The notes under the pieces were generated by a model. That model searched no databases and was not told where the DNA came from. It was given only the letters and a program-made list of their open reading frames with translations. Below, one piece after another: positions 25,142 to 33,239 of a DNA stretch of 64,000 bases (position 1 is the stretch's first letter; each line of letters starts with the position of its first letter). This stretch comes from Balneolaceae bacterium (GTDB taxonomy: Bacteria > Bacteroidota > Rhodothermia > Balneolales > Balneolaceae). The DNA lies in NCBI GenBank assembly GCA_017795005.1, contig CP051242.1, positions 1,698,976 through 1,762,975 of the forward strand. The letters are read 5' to 3'. Both the position numbers and the translations under genes were made by a program.

Positions 25142-26848
25142 TTAATGTACAAGCGCTTTATTCGCAACCGCCAATCCTTTTACGAAAGCCTGGATAAGTG
25201 CTTCTAAGGTATCCGGAGAAGCTGCTTTGGTTGTAAAAGAATAATCCTCTTTTTCCAAAGTTAGGGTAACAATTACCAATGAATCGGTATCCGGACTTAG
25301 AATTTCCACTTCATGGTTTTTTACCTCCAACGGAATAAACGCATCTGTTTCAGCTTTAATGGCTGTTAATACGGCATCCATCGGCCCAACTCCCTGATCC
25401 AGCGAAATCACTTCTTCACCATTTGGGAGTTTCAATTTAACAGCAGCACTAACAAGCCCATGCATTCGCATGGTAAGTTTGTAATCCAGTACTTCAACGG
25501 GATGAGTCAGATCAAGGTCTTCGTTATAAACCAGAGATTTTAGTGCTTTAATTTCTTCTTCCCTGAGTGTTTTACCTTTTCTGTTGATGCCACTAACATA
25601 TTCATCATATAAACGGGTGTGTTCCTCATCCATGGAAACATTTCCCATCATCATTTCTCTGGATTGCCCCCAGCTTTTTTTCTGTAAATCGGGGAACCCG
25701 GATTCAATGTATTGTTGCACTCGTTCCAGCTTTGGGGAAAGAACAGGAGAGGAGAGAGAGTATTTGGAAACAATTTGAGAGCTTTTTAATCCTGTTCCGG
25801 TTAACACAAACAGACATTTCTTTCCTTTAAACTGATCCTCATTATTTTTGAAACAGGCTAAAGGAATGGCACAGGAAGGCTCTGTAAATAATCCTTCTTC
25901 TACGGTCATCTCTTTCATTGACTCGAGTAACTCATTCTCAGTTGCAGTGAATGCAAGTCCATCGGTTTCCTGAATTCCTTCCATCACTTTGTAGAAATCA
26001 AACGGGTCTCCTACAGCTACGGCGTCTGCCATGGTATGTACCTGATCGGCGATCACTTTTTCTTTTTTGAAGATGCCTTCGACAACCGGAGAGCTTTGTT
26101 CGGGTTGAACTGCTACAAAAGCCGGAATCTTTTCAATTTGTCCGGCCGCCTTTAATTCTTTCAATCCTTTAAAAATAGCAGCGAAGTTAGTACCGGCTCC
26201 AACAGGTACAAATATGTAATCATAATCCATTGGGCCTTGTTCAAATAACTCATAGGAAAATGATTTCTGTCCTTCCTGACGGAATACATAGTCGCCGGCT
26301 AAATAGTAGTTCCCTGATTTCGCAAACTGTCTGCATAATATTTCACATTGTTTGAAATCGCCTTTTATTTTGATGATAGTCGCGTCATAAATAGTAGACT
26401 GAGCAAGTTTTACTTCAGGAGTTTTTTCCGGGACAAATACAAAACACGGAATTTTGAAATAGCAGGCATAGGCCGCTACTGATGCTGCCATGTTACCGGT
26501 AGACGCCAGACAAATAGCGTCTGCACCGAGTTCAATTGCTTTTAGTACTTCGATATAACTGCCCCTGTCTTTGAAACATCCGGTTGGGTTTTCAAACTCG
26601 AGTTTAGCGTATAAATCGGCACCATATTTTTCAGACAACCGTGTAAGTGAACGTAGAGCGGTATAATGATTCTTTAATGGATCAGGCTGAATGTCTTTCA
26701 GTGGATACTGAATCTCCGGTCGGATTTCCTTGTACTCTACAGTAAGCACACTTCCACAACTTGTGCAATAGGTGGAAGTTTCGCGTTCATCATTAATGTG
26801 ATTACAGGTAATACAACGTACCTTGTAGCCGGAATTGGAGCTTTTCAT
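25142..26848 (-). CDS. threonine synthase-like PLP enzyme fused to a LeuA-type allosteric domain
   Basis: The protein has three parts. A zinc ribbon (Cys12, 15, 28, 31) precedes a fold-type II PLP enzyme (about residues 55-385) with the Schiff-base lysine K93 in ENPTGCFKDRGS, LASTGNMAASVAAYA for phosphate and PVGAGTNFAA. Threonine synthase converts O-phosphohomoserine to threonine. The last 170 residues (about 400-568) look like the 2-isopropylmalate synthase regulatory domain: KTLREEEIKALKSLV, then VSAAVKLKLPNGEE, GVGPMDAVLTAIKAE and a final DTLEALIQAFVKGLAVANKA. In LeuA this domain binds leucine. A feedback-controlled threonine synthase is my inference. Confidence 0.82.
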   Translation of the reverse strand: MKSSNSGYKVRCITCNHINDERETSTYCTSCGSVLTVEYKEIRPEIQYPLKDIQPDPLKNHYTALRSLTRLSEKYGADLYAKLEFENPTGCFKDRGSYIEVLKAIELGADAICLASTGNMAASVAAYACYFKIPCFVFVPEKTPEVKLAQSTIYDATIIKIKGDFKQCEILCRQFAKSGNYYLAGDYVFRQEGQKSFSYELFEQGPMDYDYIFVPVGAGTNFAAIFKGLKELKAAGQIEKIPAFVAVQPEQSSPVVEGIFKKEKVIADQVHTMADAVAVGDPFDFYKVMEGIQETDGLAFTATENELLESMKEMTVEEGLFTEPSCAIPLACFKNNEDQFKGKKCLFVLTGTGLKSSQIVSKYSLSSPVLSPKLERVQQYIESGFPDLQKKSWGQSREMMMGNVSMDEEHTRLYDEYVSGINRKGKTLREEEIKALKSLVYNEDLDLTHPVEVLDYKLTMRMHGLVSAAVKLKLPNGEEVISLDQGVGPMDAVLTAIKAETDAFIPLEVKNHEVEILSPDTDSLVIVTLTLEKEDYSFTTKAASPDTLEALIQAFVKGLAVANKALVH

Positions 26849-26934
26849 AGAGAATCTTAGGAATTAAATACACTCAAAAATACGAAGCTTAAAACTATAA
26901 AAAAGCGCTTTTTTTAGGAAGAAGGATCAGAGAC

Positions 26935-27009
26935 GCAAAGGCACAAAGTTTTGTTTAAAAAAAGAGAAGAGATATCTCCCTTTGTCCCTTTGTCCCTTTG
27001 TCCCTTTGT
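26935..27009. repeat. octamer tandem repeat with inverted partner
   Basis: Four perfect copies of CCCTTTGT run from 26978 to 27009, followed by a partial copy. A left arm GCAAAGGCACAAAG (26935-26948) is partly complementary, so a hairpin can form. It sits between the small acidic-protein gene and the threonine synthase start. It belongs to the same octamer family as the repeat at the dapA/dapD junction. Confidence 0.75.
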
Positions 27010-27016
27010 CCCTTCT

Positions 27017-27262
27017 TCAAAACGGCAAAAAGATAATCTCCTCGAAATCCATATCTAATTCTTCCAGAATAGGACCGGCTATTTCCACAATTTCATCCTG
27101 AGAGTAATCATCGAGTCCTTCCAGTTTGATGTACAGAGTATCGTTGTGATCGTCGATGTGGAATTCAGCTTCGGTTGATTCAAAGCTGTCTTTAAGAGTT
27201 TGGATGAGAACTTTGAGATCTTCCTCAAAGGATTCGTATTCGATTTCTTCAGGAGCGCTCAT
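27017..27262 (-). CDS. small acidic protein of unknown function
   Basis: An 81-aa, strongly acidic protein (SAPEEIEYESFEEDLKVLI...). Alternating strands and helices (AEFHIDDHNDTLYIKLEGL; DEIVEIAGPILEELDMDFEEIIFLPF) suggest a compact alpha/beta fold. I recognise no family. I chose the ATG at 27262; a frame to 27385 exists but runs into anmK on the other strand. It is divergent from anmK with 44 bases between starts. Confidence 0.6.
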   Translation of the reverse strand: MSAPEEIEYESFEEDLKVLIQTLKDSFESTEAEFHIDDHNDTLYIKLEGLDDYSQDEIVEIAGPILEELDMDFEEIIFLPF

Positions 27263-27306
27263 AATATCGGGTTTGATTGCTTGCCAAAATACTCCGAGTT
27301 TCAACC

Positions 27307-28455
27307 ATGAACAAGCAGCTAGTAAAACTTTCCGAAATAGCACAGAAATCCAGTCGGATGATCGTTGGATTAATGTCGGGTACATCGCTCGATGGACTCG
27401 ATATTGCGCTGTGCGAGTGTGGAAATGATTCCATCAAGGTGAAGGAATTCAAAACGATTGAGTACGACCCGAAACTCCGAGCTCGGATTGCTTCAATTCA
27501 GTCTAAGGAAATTGTAAGTCTGAGAGAAGTGACCGTATTGAATACAGAGCTTGCGCATTTGTATGGGGATTGGGTTTTGGAAGCTTTGAAAGAGTGGGGA
27601 GTGAATAGGGAAGAGGTGGATTTGATAGCAAGTCACGGTCAGACCATTTACCACCATCCAACCGAAAAACAAACCAGTACGCTCCAGATTGTGGACGGAG
27701 ATCATATTGCACTTAAAACCGGCATCATTACCATTTCCGATTTCAGGCAAAAGCATACCGCTGCAGGCGGACAGGGAGCTCCACTTGCAGCACTCATGGA
27801 CGAACGCTTATTCCGACACAAAACCAAAAACCGGGTGCTTTTGAATCTGGGTGGTATAGCCAATTTTACCTGGTTGCCTTCTAAAGAAATTTGTGGAGCG
27901 GTAATCACTTCTGATACAGGTCCGGCTAACACGCTTATTAACGAAGTCATGCAGAAACATTTTGGTAAGTCATATGACGAAGGCGGAAAGGTAGCGGCTT
28001 CCGGAACCGTGCATTCAGAATTGTTGAAATATCTATTGCTGGAACCCTGGTTCCGGAAAGCATTTCCAAAGACGACCGGACAGGAGGACTTCAATCTGGA
28101 ACTGGTGGAAAACCTGATGGAAGGCTACCAAATAGAACTTAGTCCGGAAAATTTGATTGCCACTCTCACCAAACTTACTACCAAAAGTATAGAACGAGCT
28201 TTTGATAAGGTCATCGGTAATGAAGCCTGCGAACTCTATGTAAGTGGAGGAGGCGTTCACAACCAAACCCTGATGAAAGGCTTAGAAGAAAATCTCCCAA
28301 ATGCAGAGCTCAAAGATTTTGAAGAACTGGGTATATCCGCCGACAGTAAAGAAGCGGCGTTAATGACATTCCTGGGGAATGCGTTGGTTATTGGCGAACC
28401 TTTTTTGGTGAATGGGGAAGAGGTGTGTTTGGGGAAGTTGAGTGTACCTTACTAG
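27307..28455 (+). CDS. anmK: anhydro-N-acetylmuramic acid kinase
   Basis: AnmK opens and phosphorylates 1,6-anhydroMurNAc released by cell-wall turnover, giving MurNAc-6-phosphate for peptidoglycan recycling. The start of the kinase domain has GLMSGTSLDGLDIALCE; other marks are SHGQTIYHHP, DFRQKHTAAGGQGAPL, NLGGIANFTWLP, SDTGPANTLIN and YVSGGGVHN. At 382 aa the length is normal. I chose the ATG at 27307 rather than a TTG at 27277. No other recycling gene adjoins, although an N-acetylmuramoyl-L-alanine amidase is in this window. Confidence 0.93.
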   Translation: MNKQLVKLSEIAQKSSRMIVGLMSGTSLDGLDIALCECGNDSIKVKEFKTIEYDPKLRARIASIQSKEIVSLREVTVLNTELAHLYGDWVLEALKEWGVNREEVDLIASHGQTIYHHPTEKQTSTLQIVDGDHIALKTGIITISDFRQKHTAAGGQGAPLAALMDERLFRHKTKNRVLLNLGGIANFTWLPSKEICGAVITSDTGPANTLINEVMQKHFGKSYDEGGKVAASGTVHSELLKYLLLEPWFRKAFPKTTGQEDFNLELVENLMEGYQIELSPENLIATLTKLTTKSIERAFDKVIGNEACELYVSGGGVHNQTLMKGLEENLPNAELKDFEELGISADSKEAALMTFLGNALVIGEPFLVNGEEVCLGKLSVPY

Positions 28456-28458
28456 TAT

Positions 28459-29358
28459 CTAATTCTTATAAGATATAACTAACTTATTCGAATAAGACCA
28501 AAATTCATCTGGATCAATCACTGTTAGTGTTGAATTTTTACCATTTGAGTTTAATTGAAATGAACTTGTTGGGTGTCCCGTAATTATTCTAATATTCTTA
28601 TTAGAAGGAATATTAAATTCTAATTTTTTACGTATATCAATTGTAGTAAAAAATTGAGTTCTCAAATTTTTTGAAAGATAAAATTTTGAGGATTTTAAAA
28701 AATCTTTTTCTCTTATAATGATATTTCTATCTAATAAGTAATCTTCTTCTTTAATTATTGAGTATGCTTGATTTATTTTATCAGAAATTTCTGCTTTTTG
28801 ATCTGTAATACGCTCAATTTCCAATTTTTTTTCCATTATTAAAGTCTCATTTTCTCTCTGAATAGTTAATAAAGAATCAATATTGTTTTCTAGTGATATT
28901 ATTCTGCTGTTTAGCTGTATTATTCGATCTTCTCTTGCTCTAATTAAATTTCTTAATTCAGTTAGCCTCATTTCTCTATTAGACATCTCTAAATTTGATT
29001 GTACCATTCTTATTTCTAAATCATCAATTTGTTTACTTCGTTGGTCAATTTCTATTTTTAGTTGCCTCATTTTTCTTTCAACTTCATCTGAAAAAACTCT
29101 ATAGTAATCAGTACTATATCTTGCTCCAGATTCAATTTCCATAAGTTCTGTTTCAACTTCTATTAATTGAGATAAATCACTATTGAGTGAAATTACTAGA
29201 CTGTGGTAACTATCTGTAATTAACTCAAGATTTCTATTCTTTGTTTTTTCGGATTCCAAATCTTGAATAATAGAAGCATTATTATTTGTGTTGGATTTAT
29301 CTGAACATGAAGCATTAACGATAATTACAGATATAACTACTAAAATATTTTTAAACAT
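28459..29358 (-). CDS. coiled-coil lipoprotein of unknown function (AT-rich)
   Basis: A 299-aa protein with a lipoprotein signal (IVNAS-C, Cys19) and a long heptad-rich coiled coil from about residue 60 to 200 (EMSNREMRLTELRNLIRAREDRIIQLNSRIISLE). A compact C-terminal region (FNIPSNKNIRIITGHPTSSFQLN) may be a small beta domain. I recognise no specific family. Codon use is markedly more AT-rich than in neighbours. It shares that bias with the next gene upstream, separated by 11 bases, so the two look like one imported pair. It ends 3 bases from the anmK stop, convergently. Confidence 0.65.
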   Translation of the reverse strand: MFKNILVVISVIIVNASCSDKSNTNNNASIIQDLESEKTKNRNLELITDSYHSLVISLNSDLSQLIEVETELMEIESGARYSTDYYRVFSDEVERKMRQLKIEIDQRSKQIDDLEIRMVQSNLEMSNREMRLTELRNLIRAREDRIIQLNSRIISLENNIDSLLTIQRENETLIMEKKLEIERITDQKAEISDKINQAYSIIKEEDYLLDRNIIIREKDFLKSSKFYLSKNLRTQFFTTIDIRKKLEFNIPSNKNIRIITGHPTSSFQLNSNGKNSTLTVIDPDEFWSYSNKLVISYKN

Positions 29359-29369
29359 AAACTTATTAA

Positions 29370-29939
29370 TTACTTTTTAATAGAAATATAATTTAGCCCC
29401 TTACTACTACTTGTTAGTGATACTCTATTTACATCATGAACTTTGTAAGTTAAGAAGCCAAATTGATCTAAATAGATTTGGGTTTTATTGAAATGGATCT
29501 TACCTAATCCAAAGTAGTTTCTTATTTCTCCTGAATAGTACACATCATAGTTGTAGTCAAAATGAAATTCATTATTAATCTCAAATACGGAATCAATTCT
29601 AAATAGGATAAAATTATTTCCAATTTCATTAATTAAATCTCCTTGATAAGTACCTGGAAGTTCTTGAACTATTCTTTCATTTCTAATTCTCTGTAAATCA
29701 TTATCAATCGGTATGAATAACATTCGGTTAATAAAAACATACCCTATGAGAATAATACTAGAAATACTTATAAATGTGTAAATCCCAATTCGAATGTTTT
29801 TCCAAAACTCATTCGGTTCATCTTTAATTTCTTTTCGTGCATCTCTTATAAATCCAATTATTGCAAAAAGACACCCTACTATTCCTAAAATGACTAAATA
29901 GAAATCTGGAAATTCAACGAAAGTAGATTCCGAAAGCAA
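29370..29939 (-). CDS. AT-rich membrane protein of unknown function
   Basis: A 189-aa protein with two membrane segments (about residues 10-27, DFYLVILGIVGCLFAIIGF; and 50-72, IGIYTFISISSIILIGYVF) and a beta-rich external domain (about 95-185, with LPGTYQGDLI and FHFDYNYDVYYSG) that is lipocalin-like in flavour. It has no family match I can name. It precedes the coiled-coil lipoprotein on the same strand and has the same unusual base composition. Confidence 0.6.
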   Translation of the reverse strand: MLSESTFVEFPDFYLVILGIVGCLFAIIGFIRDARKEIKDEPNEFWKNIRIGIYTFISISSIILIGYVFINRMLFIPIDNDLQRIRNERIVQELPGTYQGDLINEIGNNFILFRIDSVFEINNEFHFDYNYDVYYSGEIRNYFGLGKIHFNKTQIYLDQFGFLTYKVHDVNRVSLTSSSKGLNYISIKK

Positions 29940-30025
29940 TTTACCCCTTTGCTTATTTAATTATTGATATATAGATAACTTAATGAAGAGATAAATTCAA
30001 GTAAAAATTACTCTTATGTATATGA

Positions 30026-30958
30026 TTAGAGTTGATTTAATTTGAGTGCTAACTTATTTATAATTTTTATTACTAAATCATTTAAATTCATAATCTCCCC
30101 AATCAACTCCTCCCTAACCGGCTTCCCTTTTTCAAAAATAGCTTCCTGATGTTGTAGATATTCGAGTCGGCCTTCTTCGGTTTCAATTTTAATGGGTTCC
30201 AGTCCGTGTTCCTGTAAATCGTAAGGACTTGCCATCATATCTATAGTGCGAGCTTCACAAGCGAGTTCAAAAGCCTCCAGAATCAGATCACTGCCAATCC
30301 AAGGGTATAGCTTATGCGCCCATTTGTATAAGTCCATATTGGAATGAATACAGCCCGGCTGCTCGGTATTCGCAAAATCTTGTCTGGAAAGCTCAAACTT
30401 ATTCATAGGAACAGCCTCGGGAGTAAAGAAACGGTAGGCATCAAAATGAGTACACACCAGTGGGCGACTTTCCACAAACTCCGCCAGCTCTTCGGGCTCC
30501 ATACGTAAGGGAACCTGGTCATGACGAGGTTTCTCCGCTTTATACACCATCGCCCATTCGTGCATCCCAAAGCATCCGAACATGGGTTTTTTGTCCCTCG
30601 TGTTTTGCAACATTTCCAATATCCACCGGGTGGATTTAATCCTTTTTTCAGGAAAAAGTGTGGGGTCCAGAAAGGCGATACTATCCTCAATCACCAACTC
30701 GCTTAGCTCTGGAAGTTCAGAAGGTTCAGAAACTTCCAGTCCGATTCCTATTCCGGGCGACCATCTTCTGAGAGCTGAAGGTCGGAAGGCGTAATATTCA
30801 AACAGAAAATCCATGACTGGCTGCTTTTTATGCGCAGACCGGGCTTTCAGATAATCGCCAATCAACTCATCCACACGGTGCTCGTGGGCTTTTTTCCGGG
30901 CAATCCATTCTTCTTCGGAGAGAACTTTTGTCAGCGATATTTGGGATGGGGTTATCAT
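30026..30958 (-). CDS. conserved protein of the family annotated as 3-methyladenine DNA glycosylase
   Basis: A 310-aa soluble protein with the signature of a family found in Actinobacteria and others and often labelled 3-methyladenine DNA glycosylase: an N-terminal EWIARKKAHEHRVDELIGDYLKAR, PVMDFLFEYYAFRPSALRRWSPG, FGCFGMHEWAMVY, LVCTHFDAYRFFTPEA and QPGCIHSNMDLYKWAHKLYPW. Conserved His and Cys residues are plentiful. I know of no experimental proof of glycosylase activity, so treat the name as tentative. The gene's 3' end lies near the AT-rich pair, and its 5' flank holds REP-like hairpins. Confidence 0.65.
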   Translation of the reverse strand: MITPSQISLTKVLSEEEWIARKKAHEHRVDELIGDYLKARSAHKKQPVMDFLFEYYAFRPSALRRWSPGIGIGLEVSEPSELPELSELVIEDSIAFLDPTLFPEKRIKSTRWILEMLQNTRDKKPMFGCFGMHEWAMVYKAEKPRHDQVPLRMEPEELAEFVESRPLVCTHFDAYRFFTPEAVPMNKFELSRQDFANTEQPGCIHSNMDLYKWAHKLYPWIGSDLILEAFELACEARTIDMMASPYDLQEHGLEPIKIETEEGRLEYLQHQEAIFEKGKPVREELIGEIMNLNDLVIKIINKLALKLNQL

Positions 30959-30996
30959 CGGCGCTAAAGGTACGGATTTTTGGTCTCCTTTTGTTA

Positions 30997-31168
30997 AACC
31001 CTTTCAGGGTTCGGTTGACTGCTTTCAGACACATCGAATTTCTTCCAATGTTATTCATATTCAATCCCGTTGGGATTGTAAGTTATAGAATTTTATTTGC
31101 TAAATAAGTCCGAAGGACTTAAATATGAATAGCATAAGATTAGATAAAACAATAACCCTGAAGGGGTT
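30997..31168. repeat. cluster of four REP-like hairpins upstream of the transposase
   Basis: Four short palindromes occur with 35-60 base spacing: AACCC/GGGTT (30997-31011), CAATCCC/GGGATTG (31062-31078), AAGTCC/GGACTT (31106-31120) and AACCC/GGGTT again (31154-31168). Each has a 3-5 base loop. Stem and loop size fit repetitive extragenic palindromes that IS200-like (RAYT) transposases recognise. Confidence 0.65.
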
Positions 31169-31181
31169 GAATGAAGTCAGG

Positions 31182-31628
31182 ATGAGTACCTATACCCAAT
31201 TATTATATCAGATTGTATTCAGTACGAAACGCAGAAAACCTTGCATGCTTAAGCACAACCGGGATGAATTATATAAATACATCTGGGGAATCTTGAAAAA
31301 CAAAAAATGTCATCTTTATAGAATTAATGGGGTAGAAGACCATCTTCATATTTTAACCCATGTTCCGCCTTCCATTTCAATTTCTTCATTGGTCAAAGAT
31401 GTGAAAGTATCCTCTTCAATATTTATCAAAGAACAAAAACTATTCCTTGGATTTGAAGGATGGCAACAAGGTTACGGAGCTTTTACCTATTCATTTAAAG
31501 AAAAAGACCGACTGATTGAGTACATCAAAAATCAGGAAGAGCACCACAGGAAAATCACTTTTAAAGAAGAGTACAGAAATTTATTAGAAGAGCATGGAAT
31601 AAAATATGAAGAAAAGTATCTTCAGTAA
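31182..31628 (+). mobile_element. IS200-like / REP-associated Y1 transposase
   Basis: A 148-aa single-domain Y1 HUH transposase. The HUH histidines are in GVEDHLHILTH and the catalytic tyrosine is in LIEYIKNQEEHH; the start TYTQLLYQIVFSTKRRKP is typical of the Bacteroidota IS200-type group. Such enzymes cut and rejoin single strands at hairpin ends or, as RAYTs, spread REP sequences. I chose the ATG at 31182; a frame to 31125 is just translated repeat DNA. The four hairpins upstream fit a RAYT. Its stop overlaps the ATG of the UbiA gene (TAATG). The gene looks intact. Confidence 0.85.
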
Positions 31629-32509
31629 TGCAATCATCTACAACTTTAGGAACCCAAATCTGGCATTTCATTGTACATCTTCGGCTGCATTACCAGTTTT
31701 TTATTCTTTCCGGAGGATATCTGCTGTCAGCTCTGTTTCTGCAGGAAGTAAACTGGACCGATTACTGGATTCAGTTTTTGAATGTTCACATTCTTCTTTT
31801 TGGAGGAGCAACAGCTTACAACTCCTATTGGGATAAAGATGAAGGTCCTATTGGCGGACTGAAAAAACCTCCTGAAATGACTCGTTGGATGTGGGTGGTT
31901 TCAATGAGTATGCAATGGATTGGACTAATGTGGGCATATACCATCGGTCTAAGTTACATGATCATCTATTTTACGAGTATGGTTTTGTTCTGGCTGTATT
32001 CAACACCCTTGGCACGGTGGAAAGGAAAACCAATCTTAAGCATATTGGCGATTGGACTAAGTACCGGAACCAATTCTTTTTTACTGGGATATTTGGCCGG
32101 GGGAGCTGAATCACTTTCGGTAAATGAAGGAGTGATTGCGTTAGGAGTAGCCTGTATTTTGTTGAGTTTATATCCCGTTTCTCAGGTTTTTCAGATGGAA
32201 GAGGATAAAGAACGGGGAGATCAGACTTTTGCGATGAAATTCGGGTTGAAAAGAGTGAGACAATTCTTTGCAGTCATGTACCTGGCCGGACTTCAAATCA
32301 TTACCTATCAACTTATTATGGTTGAAACTTCCCTTGGAATAATATTCGGGATTTTAGGTGTGATTGCTTTTTCAGGGATTGTGGTTTTTCTATTTCGGTT
32401 AAAGGGAGAACAGGAAGAATATGGTCTCGTGATGAGGTTAAAACTGTTGGCTTCCTTAAGTTTTGTAGCATTTATACTATCATCATTATTGATCAAATCA
32501 ATCATTTAG
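31628..32509 (+). CDS. UbiA-family prenyltransferase
   Basis: A 293-aa polytopic membrane protein with about eight to nine helices. The two Asp-rich motifs of UbiA enzymes are visible in variant form: NSYWDKDEGPIGG (about residues 66-78) and YPVSQVFQMEEDKERGDQTFAMKFG (about 182-206). The family attaches isoprenoid chains to aromatic or lipid acceptors. Ubiquinone, menaquinone, haem O and carotenoid-linked roles all exist, and the acceptor cannot be read here. The ATG overlaps the transposase stop, so insertion of the element may have replaced its native promoter. Confidence 0.8.
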   Translation: MQSSTTLGTQIWHFIVHLRLHYQFFILSGGYLLSALFLQEVNWTDYWIQFLNVHILLFGGATAYNSYWDKDEGPIGGLKKPPEMTRWMWVVSMSMQWIGLMWAYTIGLSYMIIYFTSMVLFWLYSTPLARWKGKPILSILAIGLSTGTNSFLLGYLAGGAESLSVNEGVIALGVACILLSLYPVSQVFQMEEDKERGDQTFAMKFGLKRVRQFFAVMYLAGLQIITYQLIMVETSLGIIFGILGVIAFSGIVVFLFRLKGEQEEYGLVMRLKLLASLSFVAFILSSLLIKSII

Positions 32510-32562
32510 CACACGTACAGTTCGTATATTTTAACGCTTATTTAAAATTATTATGAACTGTT

Positions 32563-33174
32563 ATGAGCACTACAATTATTTCTCCGATCACCCAAAATGT
32601 TATTGACGAGGCTTACTCCTATTCCACCTTTAATTCTATTGTGGAAAAATTATTCGAAAGGGAGGAAGTTACCGATCAGAATAACACCGAAAGTAATTTG
32701 AATTATACTAAACTTAATCTGCAGCGTACATCACGTTGGGATAAGAGAGGTAAAATTCTTCCTGAAGTGGAAGCAATTGTTCAGGGTATTGAACGACCTC
32801 AAAACTGGTTAGTGATTACCGAAGGTTGGTGTGGGGATTCAGCTCAAATACTACCATTTATCAACAAAATGGCGGAATTAAACCCATTAGTTGAATTAAA
32901 AGTCATTCTTCGAAATGAATATCCTGAAATCATGGATGCATTTCTAACCGATGGTATCAGCCGATCTATCCCAAAAGTAATTGTGTTGGATACCGAAACT
33001 CTGGAAGTTCTGGGAGACTGGGGACCAAGACCCGAAGAAACTCAGAAAACTTATTTGGCAGAAAAAGTGAATCCGGAAATCGGCGGGAAAGAAGCAGCTA
33101 AAAATCTTCATATCTGGTATGCAAAGGATAAAGGCATTACTTCTCAATTAGAGTTTGCAGAGATCCTCAAGTAA
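32563..33174 (+). CDS. thioredoxin-fold protein with single active-site cysteine
   Basis: A 203-aa thioredoxin-fold (Thioredoxin_9-type) protein. The usual WC-x-x-C site reads EGWCGDSAQ (about residues 88-96), so only the first cysteine is kept. The thioredoxin cis-proline region is SRSIPKVIVLD. There is no signal peptide, so it is cytoplasmic. A monothiol site suggests a glutathione/bacillithiol-type reductase, thiol storage or non-redox role. It is followed by the aminotransferase gene after 65 bases, on the same strand. Confidence 0.8.
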   Translation: MSTTIISPITQNVIDEAYSYSTFNSIVEKLFEREEVTDQNNTESNLNYTKLNLQRTSRWDKRGKILPEVEAIVQGIERPQNWLVITEGWCGDSAQILPFINKMAELNPLVELKVILRNEYPEIMDAFLTDGISRSIPKVIVLDTETLEVLGDWGPRPEETQKTYLAEKVNPEIGGKEAAKNLHIWYAKDKGITSQLEFAEILK

Positions 33175-33239
33175 ATCATGAGATTTAATTAGTTGTTAAC
33201 GTTGTTTATTTTACATTAAGAGCAACGTTGGTATCAGTT

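Noticed and set aside
26978-27009. Octamer array as a CRISPR
   Set aside because: Units are contiguous 8-mers with no spacers, and no cas genes are near.
27702-28094. Antisense frames over anmK
   Set aside because: No recognisable motif and full overlap with a well-conserved kinase gene.
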